NCBI GenBank assembly: GCA_965249895.1
Contig: CBDFNC010000004.1
Location: 558,001-622,000, forward strand
Length of the DNA: 64,000 nucleotides
Direction of reading: 5' to 3'
Source: CBDFNC01 sp965249895
GTDB taxonomy: Bacteria; Pseudomonadota; Gammaproteobacteria; Enterobacterales; CBDFNC01
Shown piece after piece: positions 1 through 7,996 of this stretch. The notes under the pieces are model-generated. The model made no database searches. It was not told the DNA's origin and saw only the letters and a list, made by a program, of their open reading frames with translations. Both the position numbers and the translations under genes were made by a program. Each line of letters opens with the position of its first letter. The first letter of the stretch is position 1.

Positions 1-802
1 TTATCAGAGTGAACGCATATGGGTAACAGCACGCGACGGTGTCGAAGTCCCAGTCTCTCTGGTTTACCAAAAGGACCGACTAACCTCTGAAAGTCCCCTG
101 CTGATCTACGCATATGGTTCCTACGGCTCCAGCATGGACCCCTATTTCAGTTCAGCTAACCTGAGTCTGTTAGAGCGCGGATTCGTTTACGCCATCGCCC
201 ATATCCGCGGCGGCGAAGAGCTAGGAAGAAGCTGGTACGAAGACGGTAAGTTGCTCCACAAACAAAATACCTTTAACGATTATGTTGATGTCACTCAGGG
301 CTTAGTATCCAAAGGATTTGGCGACAAAAACAAGGTATTTGCCTTAGGCGGCAGCGCAGGCGGTCTGCTGATGGGCGCGATCATCAATATGGCGCCAAGC
401 CTTTATCGCGGGGTGGTTGCAGCCGTGCCTTTTGTGGACGTAGTTACCACTATGTTGGACGAATCTATACCCCTGACCACAGGAGAGTATGATGAGTGGG
501 GAGATCCAAATAAAAAAACCTACTACGACTATATGCTCTCTTACAGTCCGTATGACCAGGTTACAGCCCAAGACTACCCTAATCTACTCGTCACTACCGG
601 CTTACACGATTCCCAGGTGCAATACTGGGAGCCGGCAAAATGGGTCGCTAAGTTGAGGGAGTTAAAGACCAACGACAATATGCTTTTACTGCACACAGAT
701 ATGGAAGCAGGTCATGGCGGAAAATCAGGCCGCTTTAAGCACCTGGAAGATACTGCCCGCGAATTTGCCTTTATGTTGGATTTGGCCGGTGTAACTAAGT
801 AA
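1..802 (+). CDS. ptrB: Oligopeptidase B / prolyl oligopeptidase family, C-terminal part (5' truncated by window)
   Basis: The frame is open from base 2 and encodes the last 266 residues of an S9A serine peptidase. These enzymes cleave peptides after basic residues in the cytoplasm or periplasm. The catalytic Ser lies in GGSAGG, the Asp in the GLHDSQV stretch and the His in EAGHGG, in the order expected for the alpha/beta hydrolase domain. The HIRGGEELG segment before the nucleophile is typical of oligopeptidase B. Family members are about 690 residues, so the beta-propeller and the true start lie upstream of the window. The first internal ATG at 134 is not the start, because conserved sequence continues before it. 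A close S9A relative other than PtrB remains possible. Confidence 0.88.
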   Translation, partial: YQSERIWVTARDGVEVPVSLVYQKDRLTSESPLLIYAYGSYGSSMDPYFSSANLSLLERGFVYAIAHIRGGEELGRSWYEDGKLLHKQNTFNDYVDVTQGLVSKGFGDKNKVFALGGSAGGLLMGAIINMAPSLYRGVVAAVPFVDVVTTMLDESIPLTTGEYDEWGDPNKKTYYDYMLSYSPYDQVTAQDYPNLLVTTGLHDSQVQYWEPAKWVAKLRELKTNDNMLLLHTDMEAGHGGKSGRFKHLEDTAREFAFMLDLAGVTK

Positions 803-820
803 TAAAAATTGTGACTAAAT

Positions 821-1125
821 CAACAACCACCGGCAAAGCCGGGGGGTATGATGAAAGCCTCTGGAAGAGGCTAAAAAGCAATAAATAAAACGGACCTTTG
901 CGCTTATAAGCCGCTGGATTACCAGTCGAGCTGGTAATGACGGTGATCGCGTTATTACCTGAGATAAAACGTCATTCCCTCGCACGTGGTGATCCGACAT
1001 CTGGATGGTCCGACACTCGGTCCAGCGGCCTTAACCTATCGTGCTTGGTCCAACTTATACACCTGAACGACAGAACCTAGTCGAGTCACACCGCCAGAGG
1101 CGCTGGTTTACCAAGGTTTAATTAA
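821..1125 (+). repeat. Family A multi-hairpin dispersed repeat, copy 1
   Basis: This non-coding element of about 305 bp is shared with 38962-39236 (inverted) and 53512-53735. It is a chain of short palindromes with tiny loops: CCGGC-AAA-GCCGG, GCCTCT-GGA-AGAGGC, TACCAG-TCGAG-CTGGTA, a CATTCCCTCG-type stem (degenerate in this copy) and a CACCGCC-AGA-GGCG stem. It has no convincing ORF. Relative to the other copies it carries extra sequence after CTCGCAC. It lies 18 bp after the oligopeptidase stop, so its hairpins could also act at the end of that transcript. Confidence 0.8.
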
Positions 1126-1147
1126 ATAAAGCTTGTGACTTCAACGT

Positions 1148-1181
1148 CTAACGAAACAAACTAATTGGTTTGTTTCGTTAG
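1148..1181. repeat. Perfect 14-bp inverted repeat (hairpin)
   Basis: CTAACGAAACAAAC and its exact reverse complement are separated by the 6-bp loop TAATTG. No T-run follows on either strand, so it is not a typical intrinsic terminator. It sits between the family A repeat and the IS remnants and could be an insertion sequence end or a protein-binding palindrome. Confidence 0.6.
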
Positions 1182-1483
1182 TTTGAAACTTCAGCTTAAT
1201 TTGACAGCTCATAGGGATAGAAACCATTTACCCCATTGCTCTAGACAAGGTGAATCGTAAATTACTCGCTCGCCCTCATATCTAGGGTGTCTGGAATATT
1301 CACTACTGGCATGAAGGGAACAAAGCCATAAATGGCGCTGTTCGTGAAAGCTGTTGATTAAATCGACAGAGCTTCATTCAGCCTGTTCCTTCTCGTGCCC
1401 GCCCGACGCCGTGCAATTAGTCGCCACCAGGCCAGGTAATTGCAAAGATAAGCCGTTCCAACCCCCTCAAAGTTTGGGTTCTG
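1182..1483. other. Non-coding stretch between repeat and IS remnants
   Basis: No reading frame, RNA gene or clear repeat was recognised here. Its position suggests degraded mobile-element sequence, but nothing in it could be assigned. Confidence 0.4.
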
Positions 1484-1731
1484 TCGCATCTTGATCACCC
1501 AATAAGTGGACAGAATGAAATCCAAGTCTACTTTTGACCGCCATCTCCATAAATTTCGGGTAAGCTCTGATGGAATATCACAACCTACAAGAGAGCACCA
1601 TGGCACAGAGTTTCGTTAAAAAACAGTTTCCATCCGAACCATTTTGATGACGGTTCGCTGGTATGTCGCGTACAAACTAAACTACCGAGATATTGAAAAG
1701 TTACTTGCGGAGCGCGGTGTCCAGCTATAAT
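1484..1731 (+). pseudogene. IS6-family (IS26-like) transposase, 5' remnant
   Basis: From the ATG at 1600 a frame begins MAQSFVKKQFPSEPF and breaks. A second frame continues MTVRWYVAYKLNYRDIEKLL, which matches the N-terminal helix-turn-helix region of IS6-family transposases. The match stops near 1731, where an IS4-type fragment on the other strand begins. A GGTTCTGTCGCA sequence near 1484 resembles the terminal repeat of this family, so the left end may survive. Only about 45 codons of a protein of about 240 residues remain, with at least one frameshift. It cannot be functional. Confidence 0.7.
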
Positions 1732-2009
1732 CCATCGCTGGCTGCAAATGTCACGTTTCCTCGGACGCGGCCCAGCCAGTACCAGCCGAGTTTTTCGATG
1801 GATTTGAACCAGGGGTTTTTGTAGCCAGCATCCGTTACAATCAGCGGCGTAACGCCTTCCGGCAGCACCCGTTTGAGTTCCTGGAGAAATCTATCCTTCG
1901 CCTCTGGTGAGCCTTGCTCTTGTAAGGTAAAAGTACGTTCATACAAGGTGACAGAGCGGCCTTCAATCGCAACGGAAGCACGCAATACTATTAGTCGCAT
2001 CTCATAAGT
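1725..2009 (-). pseudogene. IS4-family (IS10-like) transposase, internal fragment
   Basis: This minus-strand frame of about 90 codons contains LRASVAIEGRSVTLYE and PLIVTDAGYKNPWF, the central part of IS10/IS4-type DDE transposases, with the second catalytic Asp in VTDAGY. The third catalytic Glu region and the N-terminal domain are missing. It is cut on the left by an IS6 remnant and on the right by the start of another IS4-family element, so it is the scar of nested insertions. Its sequence is clearly unlike the neighbouring complete IS4 transposase, so it is not a duplicate of it. Confidence 0.75.
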
Positions 2010-3460
2010 AAGTTCTTAAGACCTCGAAGCCCTTTAAATTCAGGGAGCCATCATTTTGCCCCAGAGTTTAACGCGTCGCTTCCGTTGATTAATTGGTACA
2101 TAGAGTGTTTCTCTGTCCCGTTTGGGGTTGGCGCGGCTGGCATACCGTGCCAGATAACTGCACCACTTTTTGAGCGTCAATCTGAGATATTGAGCATTAC
2201 CACTACTGAGTGCCGTCAGCACTTCACTCAGCCAACTGTTGGCACACCGGGCCACTTTCTGAGAAGAAATTAGCACACAATGAAGTTGTCCGCAGGACCA
2301 AGCCATGAACCGTTTGAGTAACAGCGTCAGCATACTCGCCCACACTAAACTCTCTGCGATAGCCTTATCCCGGGTGTTGAATGTTTTCAATCCACTGTAT
2401 GATTTCAGCTCCTTGAAAAAGAGCTCTATTTGCCAGCGTAACCCATAAAACTCGCAGATTTTTTCAGCACTGAACTGACTGCGATCCAGGTTGGTAATTA
2501 GGTAACCTATGCAGGCTTTCTTTCTGTCCCAGAATGCGATCAGTCTGTGCTTTCCCTGTTTGTTTTTCCAGCTGACAGTCAAGTCGAGCAGCTCACCTTT
2601 CTGTAACTTCATCTGTTTCAGTTTTTTACCCGGCAATCCTTTCAGTTCATGACCTTCGCTGTCAAAGGCTGCTTCAATCTCCGGATTAATCTGACCATTG
2701 GCGCGCATAATGACGAAGCCTCCGCGTCGATTCGCTTCATCGCAGTAATTGATGTCGAAATACCCTGCGTCCATCAATAGTAAAATGCCCTCGATCTCAT
2801 TGGCGAAGGGTTTATGGTGGTGCTCGCTTTCTGAGTCCGGTGAAACGCCAAGGTAATTATAGCTTCCTGACATCAAATCCATCGTCATGTGCAGCTCCAT
2901 GGCCGCCGGATGTGTTTTCGTAAATCGTCCGGGGAACGTCTCTTTCAGGCCTATGTGCAGCTTGAGCGAACTGCCATCGTGAGCCTCTATTGCTCGGAAA
3001 GGGTATTCGTCCGGTAGTACCTGGCTGAAAGGGCCGATTAACCATTCCTTAGCGACCTGCTCGGTTAATTTTTTCAGTAAACTGGTGAGCTCGGGCTTGC
3101 GTAATTTGTTGTGAAACGGTTTGTAGCTAATGTCCTTGCCTTCGTCGGTGCACAGTTGCTTATGGATATCAGCAAGGTTCACTTGCTGGCGGGTGCCCAA
3201 GGTGTTAATCAGGGCCAGCACTATGTCAAAAGGAGAGATTTTTCGCATCCGTTTTATAAATCCACATTCTTTAGCGTGCTGCCTGATGGTTGCTGGGTTA
3301 AGAGTATTGGTCAGGCGCTTAGAAATGCTGATAAAGTTCATTTTGTGATCAGGTTATTATTAAAGCTCTTGATATTTGATCATGAGATGAGTACGACTTC
3401 CAGACTTCTTTAAAAAAACTTAAAAAACAGATAGTTGCCTAACTGAGTTTCTTAAGATCC
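2010..3460 (-). mobile_element. IS4-family insertion sequence (apparently complete)
   Basis: The single transposase gene at 2040-3341 is flanked by sequences sharing a TCTTAAGA core in inverted orientation (about 2012-2026 and 3448-3460), which may be the terminal repeats. The resulting length of about 1.45 kb fits IS4 elements. The ends are not certain and I could not identify a target duplication. Its left end abuts a truncated IS4-type fragment, so it or its ancestor inserted into older IS debris. Confidence 0.6.
2040..3341 (-). CDS. IS4-family transposase
   Basis: This 433-residue DDE transposase mobilises the surrounding IS by cut and paste. The catalytic triad is visible: first Asp in AHDGSS (about residue 122), second Asp in LLMDAGYFD (about 192), and Glu in a perfect Y-(2)-R-(3)-E-(6)-K signature, YGLRWQIELFFKELK (about 300). 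The length is normal for the family and the frame is uninterrupted. An N-terminal alpha-helical region precedes the DDE domain. The element is probably active or recently active. The TTGATC-rich upstream region shows no obvious strong ribosome binding site. Confidence 0.92.
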   Translation of the reverse strand: MNFISISKRLTNTLNPATIRQHAKECGFIKRMRKISPFDIVLALINTLGTRQQVNLADIHKQLCTDEGKDISYKPFHNKLRKPELTSLLKKLTEQVAKEWLIGPFSQVLPDEYPFRAIEAHDGSSLKLHIGLKETFPGRFTKTHPAAMELHMTMDLMSGSYNYLGVSPDSESEHHHKPFANEIEGILLLMDAGYFDINYCDEANRRGGFVIMRANGQINPEIEAAFDSEGHELKGLPGKKLKQMKLQKGELLDLTVSWKNKQGKHRLIAFWDRKKACIGYLITNLDRSQFSAEKICEFYGLRWQIELFFKELKSYSGLKTFNTRDKAIAESLVWASMLTLLLKRFMAWSCGQLHCVLISSQKVARCANSWLSEVLTALSSGNAQYLRLTLKKWCSYLARYASRANPKRDRETLYVPINQRKRRVKLWGKMMAP

Positions 3461-3545
3461 TACCTATGTGCTTACACTTGCAGTACTTGCTTAAATTCGT
3501 CAATGTTAGCGAACGACCAGCTATTAACCACCAACCCGACTTCGA

Positions 3546-5093
3546 TTAGGGAACCTTGGCCAATACGTCCTTATATTTGTTAGCGGCATCTTTGTAGAAG
3601 CCATTTGACCTAAGGGTGTCTCCATCAACTAATGAAGACATAGAATCACTTGTATCTCCAAGAGAGTTGGCAACAGCCCCTTCAGCTACCGACCTTGCTA
3701 TTAGAGTTAATCTAGCCATTAGGTTCGTTAACTCATCAGGAACTGAGCAAACGTCATCCTTAACCGCTGCCTCAATATCGCCTACGACACCTTCAATATT
3801 ACCCAAGGAAGCTTCATTATCTCCTTTTTTAAATTCATATATGGCAGTATTAGCGCTCGCTAAAGCACCCTCGACTTTATCGGCACAGTCCCCAGGGTTA
3901 TTTTTGATTACATCAAGCAGGCGGACTACAATACTTTCAACTGCTCTATCCCCATTGAAAGTAGAATCACAACTACTACCGATACCATCGGAATCTAAAT
4001 CAATCTGCTCTGGGTTAGCAATTAGTGGGCAGTTATCCTCAATGTCGGGGACTGAGTCATTGTCGTCATCGTCGTCACAAATGTCCCCTAAACTATCTTT
4101 ATCAATATTATCCTGAAACGGGTTTGCAATCACAGGACAATTGTCGACCCCTTCGCAGGCAGAAGGACCAGAGCTCTTTGCTTCAGGATCACAGAGTCCA
4201 TCTTTATCCATATCCACCTGATCATCGGCACAGCCATTCACATCGACATCTGACTCGGGCACTGTACCTGGACACAAATCGTCGTACACCCCATCTCCAT
4301 CGTTGTCGACAACCAATAGGTCTCCATCGTGAACCAGCCAGACAAAATAATGAGCGCCCCAAGAAAATTGACGTTGAATACCATTTTGAAAACCGAAGAC
4401 CCAAACTTTATTCCCGCGAGGACCCCAAGACCGTCCAGGTACATGTGCCCAATAGTAGGAGGACCCGGTACAACAATAAGGCCTTAATGCCGTTTGAATA
4501 TTCTTAAATGGTCCAGCATTGGTCAAGCAGCCTAATGGTCCAAGTCCACAACCCGTGCTATTTCCTTTCTTGTCGTAAATACTCGTGTTGCCAAGTGTTG
4601 TATAGAAAAGATGCGCCATCTCACTTGCGGTACTACCAGCGTATATAGTGCTAGGAGCACCAACATTTGAACCGTAGTCTGAGGAGCCATCATATTTCCA
4701 CGTAAGGTTAAATTGGTATGGGGGAGGTGGTGCTATTTGTCTCAAAGTGGGTAAACGCCATTGGTTCCCACCTAAGTAGTGAGCGGCATTTACTGCGCCA
4801 ACAAACCTGTCTAATAGCCAAGGATATTGTGTCGCTCTATTCCAGGTCATACCGCCATCGTTATCGACATACACTCCAAAAGAGTTGCTTACTGCGATAT
4901 TTGCATCAGCCAGCCAGGTTATATTTAAAACTGTGTCGTAGTACGCCTCAATGGTAGTTGGATCACCATCAAGATCTCTGCCCTGTAATGTTGTTTCCCA
5001 AGTGCCCTGTGCACTAACTGCTCCTGCAATCAAATTTAGCCAGATTGCCGCCAACAAGATCGAAGTTCTACACATCATATTCAAGTTATCCAA
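3546..5093 (-). CDS. Secreted DUF1566 protein with thrombospondin type 3 repeats
   Basis: This 515-residue exported protein has a signal peptide (hydrophobic LLAAIWLNLIAGAVSA, residues 13-28). Residues about 30-260 resemble DUF1566/Lcl-type domains: a W-rich region with NQWRLPTLRQI and a closing YYWAHVPGRSW...FVWLVHDGD. Residues about 260-375 carry Asp-rich calcium-binding type 3 repeats (DNDGDGVYDDLCPG, DNCPVIANPFQDN, DNCPLIANPEQ) ending in a 375-515 helical tail. It is probably extracellular and calcium-stabilised; the function is unknown. It stands alone between an IS element and an RHS remnant. An internal start at 5078 (second Met pair) is also possible. Confidence 0.8.
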   Translation of the reverse strand: MDNLNMMCRTSILLAAIWLNLIAGAVSAQGTWETTLQGRDLDGDPTTIEAYYDTVLNITWLADANIAVSNSFGVYVDNDGGMTWNRATQYPWLLDRFVGAVNAAHYLGGNQWRLPTLRQIAPPPPYQFNLTWKYDGSSDYGSNVGAPSTIYAGSTASEMAHLFYTTLGNTSIYDKKGNSTGCGLGPLGCLTNAGPFKNIQTALRPYCCTGSSYYWAHVPGRSWGPRGNKVWVFGFQNGIQRQFSWGAHYFVWLVHDGDLLVVDNDGDGVYDDLCPGTVPESDVDVNGCADDQVDMDKDGLCDPEAKSSGPSACEGVDNCPVIANPFQDNIDKDSLGDICDDDDDNDSVPDIEDNCPLIANPEQIDLDSDGIGSSCDSTFNGDRAVESIVVRLLDVIKNNPGDCADKVEGALASANTAIYEFKKGDNEASLGNIEGVVGDIEAAVKDDVCSVPDELTNLMARLTLIARSVAEGAVANSLGDTSDSMSSLVDGDTLRSNGFYKDAANKYKDVLAKVP

Positions 5094-5379
5094 ACGACTT
5101 TAGTGTACCTTCGTCTCTATCGTCCTTGCACAGGACTGAGCGAACTAGGGTTTCGTAATCCAAAATTACACCGCTGTGTGTGAATTGCTAATGTGCAATT
5201 GGATCCAAACTACTGGCTACCTTTCTATAACAATAGCTTCATTTAATATGGCTACCACGTTATCTAACGCGGTTGAAACATTTTCCTGTGTAACCGTTTC
5301 GATATTTACTTGAGGTAATAAACCATGCGCTTTTAGGTTCTGGAACACGGTGATAGCATGTCTTCCACTGCTCCGGGAA

Positions 5380-5691
5380 GATCAGGCCCACTTGCTGCGC
5401 GTTGGTCGCCTTTCTTGGTGTATTCAAGTGGTCTGAATTCAGGAAGACCAGCGTGGTTTGGTTGTTGCCTGTCTGGTAGGTTGTGCCAGTGGTAAACCGC
5501 CCAGCCAGATTATATGGCGACTCCACTGTTTGTCTGTGCCCTGATAATACTCCGCTTCCAGTAACTGCCCCGCGGTCTTGTAGTGATACAGGTAGCTGTC
5601 ATTGCCGATTTGCTTTATCACCCGCTCGCTTAAGCCATTGTAGTGGTAACTACCCTGAGTGTGCGGGGTAGTCAGGGTTTCCTTGCTCTAT
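5380..5691 (-). pseudogene. RHS-repeat protein remnant
   Basis: The minus strand encodes GSYHYNGLSERVIKQIG followed by SYLYHYKTAGQLLEAEYYQG and IIWLGGLPLAQ, then in a second frame TTYQTGNNQTTLVF and LNSDHLNTPRKATNAQQ. These are the consecutive beta-strand repeats and conserved DHLNTPR core signature near the C-terminal end of RHS/YD-repeat toxins. A frameshift lies near 5470-5490, and neither the long N-terminal part nor a toxin tip is present. It is the scar of an RHS polymorphic toxin gene or of an RHS fragment displaced by recombination. Confidence 0.8.
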
Positions 5692-5886
5692 TTATTCGCT
5701 TTCGCAGTCATTTCTGACAGTGACACGAGCGGTAAGCCACTCTCTTTTACACTGTCTAGATCGGCAGACTCACTCATGATGAGCTCGCCAGTATTGTCAT
5801 CCCGACAAGTAATGACCACTCTAGGATTTTTTGCGCCAACCTTCCGGTTTTTCGGACATTGTAGGTCGCAGTTGTAGCCCCAAACT
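5692..5886 (-). pseudogene. Unassigned Cys-containing reading frame upstream of the RHS remnant
   Basis: This minus-strand frame reads VWGYNCDLQCPKNRKVG, then NPRVVITCRDDNTGEL and ends in SEMTAKANK-stop just before the RHS remnant. It looks protein-like (a CxxxC pair, balanced composition) but has no start codon and is closed upstream by a stop. A neighbouring frame (5887-5980) reads NDAIADFMRKSR and may be its displaced 5' part. I do not recognise the family. It could be a frameshifted small gene cut by recombination. Confidence 0.3.
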
Positions 5887-5946
5887 TTCTCGATTTACGC
5901 ATAAAGTCAGCTATTGCGTCATTCACGTTTGGTTTCCTTGGTTTCC

Positions 5947-6315
5947 TTACCTTAACAATTGATACTCTTTCACAAGGCAATCCAAGGGAATTTTTAACCC
6001 CTCATTGAGCTTGCGAATCATTGAGAGAGACAGTCCGCGCTGGCGCTTTAGCACCTCAGTAACACGACTTCGCTGCCCCAGATATGGAACCAAGTCTGCA
6101 TCTACCAATCCCTGCTGCTCCATACGAAACTTGATTGCTTCAATAGGATCGGGCGCATCAATTGGGTAATGTTCTTCTTCGAATGCATGAACCAATGTTG
6201 CTAACACTTCTAGTTCATCACCTTCAGGAGTGTTCGGCTCCGCTTCCCAAAGCTGATCAATACGGGCTAAAGCCGCTTGATTATCTTCAACTGTCTTAAT
6301 CGGTTTTATCTGCAT
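5947..6315 (-). CDS. HigA-like antitoxin / XRE helix-turn-helix protein
   Basis: This 122-residue protein resembles HigA-type antitoxins: an acidic N-terminal half (DQLWEAEPNTPEGDELEVLA) and a C-terminal helix-turn-helix (LVPYLGQRSRVTEVLKRQRG, LSLSMIRKLNEGLKIPL). In type II toxin-antitoxin systems such proteins neutralise a HigB RNase and repress their own operon. A GGGTGGAGA ribosome binding site precedes the ATG. HigB is normally encoded just upstream, but no toxin-like frame exists within 350 bp on either side, so this antitoxin appears orphaned. It sits about 400 bp from a divergent mazEF pair. Confidence 0.75.
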   Translation of the reverse strand: MQIKPIKTVEDNQAALARIDQLWEAEPNTPEGDELEVLATLVHAFEEEHYPIDAPDPIEAIKFRMEQQGLVDADLVPYLGQRSRVTEVLKRQRGLSLSMIRKLNEGLKIPLDCLVKEYQLLR

Positions 6316-6490
6316 TTCTCCACCCTCTAAACTGTTGTGGCATCTACTTTGTCATACTGAAAATGAGTACCAACAAAGCGGATATAACACTTTGATGTTC
6401 ACCCATGCTTGAATTCTCCGTGAAATATAACGCCCAGCTCAGCCGCAGGCTGGACGGAGTGACTATATTAGGAGCAAAGCGTGCAAACCT

Positions 6491-6632
6491 GAGTATGATA
6501 CTTTAATACTCCGCTTTTCAACTATCGGCCCAGATACCTAAGGGAGGTATGATACTTTATTACCCCAAGGTGGATTTTTATGACTGTCAATGCGGCATCA
6601 GGGTGAGTTCAGTAAGAACTTTATTACTCTCC
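6491..6632. repeat. Three related AT-rich palindromic motifs upstream of mazEF
   Basis: GAGTATGATACTTTAATACTC (shown split: GAGTATGATACTTT then AATACTC; 6491-6511), AGGTATGATACTTTATTACC (6546-6565) and a weaker AGTAAGAACTTTATTACTC version (6611-6629) share an ACTTTAWTAC core spaced 54 and 64 bp apart. The first two have inverted-repeat arms (GAGTAT/ATACTC and GGTA/TACC). They lie between the divergent higA-like and mazEF genes and could be binding sites for a regulator of either. Confidence 0.5.
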
Positions 6633-6665
6633 CACAATTACGTACAAAGGAAAGTTATAACATAG

Positions 6666-6693
6666 TTGACACATTCATTGATCGAAGTATAAT
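6666..6693 (+). promoter_or_regulatory. Sigma-70 promoter of mazEF
   Basis: A TTGACA -35 box (6666-6671) and a TATAAT -10 box (6688-6693) are separated by 16 bp, upstream of the mazE start at 6726. Both hexamers match the consensus exactly. Confidence 0.8.
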
Positions 6694-6695
6694 CA

Positions 6696-6714
6696 GTAAT
6701 AACAATGTTATTAC
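6696..6714. promoter_or_regulatory. Palindromic operator at the mazEF transcription start
   Basis: GTAATAAC-AAT-GTTATTAC is a perfect 8-bp inverted repeat directly after the -10 box. MazE or MazEF complexes autoregulate by binding palindromes overlapping their promoter, so this is the likely operator. The assignment is inferred from position and symmetry. Confidence 0.6.
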
Positions 6715-6725
6715 GGTACTACAGC

Positions 6726-6983
6726 ATGAAAACGCAATTACGTAAAGTTGGGAACTCGGTTGGGTCAATTATACCTGCGGCCATGCTTCGTCAGCTAAAC
6801 CTTGATGTAGGTACCCCAATCGATATGCAAATAAAGGGCGGTGCTATCGTTATAACCCCGGTTAAACCACCTATTCTTCGGCTCCCCTTTTCTGAAGCTG
6901 ATTTGTTAGATGGTTTGGATGCGCACACTGCTCATGCGGATGAAATGGCCCAGCTAGGGAATAGTGAGTGGCCAGAGCAGTGA
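6726..6983 (+). CDS. mazE: MazE-family antitoxin (AbrB/SpoVT fold)
   Basis: This 85-residue antitoxin has an N-terminal swapped-hairpin DNA-binding domain (TQLRKVGNSVGSIIPAAML, then LDVGTPIDMQIKGGAIVI) and an acidic C-terminal tail (LPFSEADLLDGLDAHTAHAD) that occupies the toxin active site. It binds and inhibits the MazF encoded immediately downstream and represses the operon. I chose the ATG at 6726 because the domain begins MKTQLRKVGNS; an in-frame ATG at 6705 would lie right on top of the operator. The stop overlaps the mazF start. Confidence 0.9.
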   Translation: MKTQLRKVGNSVGSIIPAAMLRQLNLDVGTPIDMQIKGGAIVITPVKPPILRLPFSEADLLDGLDAHTAHADEMAQLGNSEWPEQ

Positions 6984-7330
6984 AAAACTATATCCCTGAA
7001 CGCAACGATATAATCTGGTTGGATTTTGAGCCGGTTAAAGGCAAAGAAGTTGGTAAATTACGGCCTGCATTGGTCTTATCGAGTAAAGCTTATAACCACA
7101 AAACCGGCTTACTGATCTGTTGCCCCATCAGTACCAGTGTGCGAGGTGGTCCAACCGAAGTACCAGTCAACAACCTGGATAATCCCTCTGTAGTGGCTGC
7201 CAGTTTAATCCAAACATTATCCTGGCAAGACCGCAAAGCCAAGCTGATAATCCAGGCAGAAGCGGGTGTGATGGATAATGTTTTAGTGCGGATCATTCCA
7301 TTAATTGGAGCTGAGAAGCTGTTTAACTGA
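6968..7330 (+). CDS. mazF: MazF/PemK-family mRNA interferase toxin
   Basis: This toxin cleaves RNA at short single-stranded motifs, arresting growth when MazE is degraded. The N-terminal YIPERNDIIWLDFEPVKGKE and RPALVLSSKAYNHKTGLLIC contain the conserved basic and loop residues of the PemK/MazF barrel, and SLIQTLSWQDRKAKLI supplies the conserved SWQDR-type segment. The length (about 116-120 aa) is normal. Two GTG starts are possible, at 6968 and at 6980, the second overlapping the mazE stop. Translational coupling to mazE is likely. The module looks complete and intact. Confidence 0.92.
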   Translation: MARAVKNYIPERNDIIWLDFEPVKGKEVGKLRPALVLSSKAYNHKTGLLICCPISTSVRGGPTEVPVNNLDNPSVVAASLIQTLSWQDRKAKLIIQAEAGVMDNVLVRIIPLIGAEKLFN

Positions 7331-7944
7331 AATAAGGAAGGAAATTAAGGGCTGAACTGGGAGCTAGAAAAACCTTGAAAAGTAGCTTTCCGCTTTCACT
7401 GCTCTAAACGCTATGCTCGGGTGGTATGGGTGATCAGTTTGCCTGGTTGTGCAAGCCGGGCCCGGGAACCAAACTATCTCTGCCAGTGCTTTCGCTGCTG
7501 GGGCGATCTATCCCGTTTCTTTGATGCCCTGAGCAGACCGCCGCTTCTAGCTGCTTACGTTAATTTAACACCACTCTTTATTAATCCCTCATAGACACCT
7601 AACGCTATGGCCAATTCTAGTGAGTTTGGGCGTCAAAGCGTGGACTGGCATGCTTTGCTCGCAAGGAGTAAAGGACGTTTTGTACATAAATGACAGCTAC
7701 CACGTTATAGTTAGATCGTGTGTTATTGTACTGTGCTTTTATGCCTATCGCTGTTGGAAAGGAAATTTGTAGATTGGTTAAAACAATGCACGGTCAAAAT
7801 CTATATTAAAACCTCAACATCACATCCCATTATTTTGTTCAATTTGTCACAATCTTTATTGCACAATGATAATACAACATAAGTCTCTGATTATTGGCTT
7901 TATAAGTCACAATCTGTATTTCTTGCTTACAGCAGGTGTAACAG
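7331..7944. other. Intergenic stretch between mazF and a large hairpin
   Basis: About 600 bp with no supported gene. A CACAATCT-TATT sequence occurs twice (about 7848 and 7909). I see no RNA gene or further promoter that I can support. Confidence 0.4.
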
Positions 7945-7983
7945 AACAAGGAAATGACGAGCTTGGCTCGTCATTTCCTTGTT
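7945..7983. repeat. Perfect 18-bp hairpin with 3-nt loop
   Basis: AACAAGGAAATGACGAGC and its exact complement enclose the loop TTG. There is no T-run on either side, so it is not a classic intrinsic terminator. It lies just past the 3' end of a weak minus-strand frame (7997-8332). The 3-nt loop recalls the hairpins of the family A repeats. Confidence 0.75.
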
Positions 7984-7996
7984 ATATGAAACGAAC

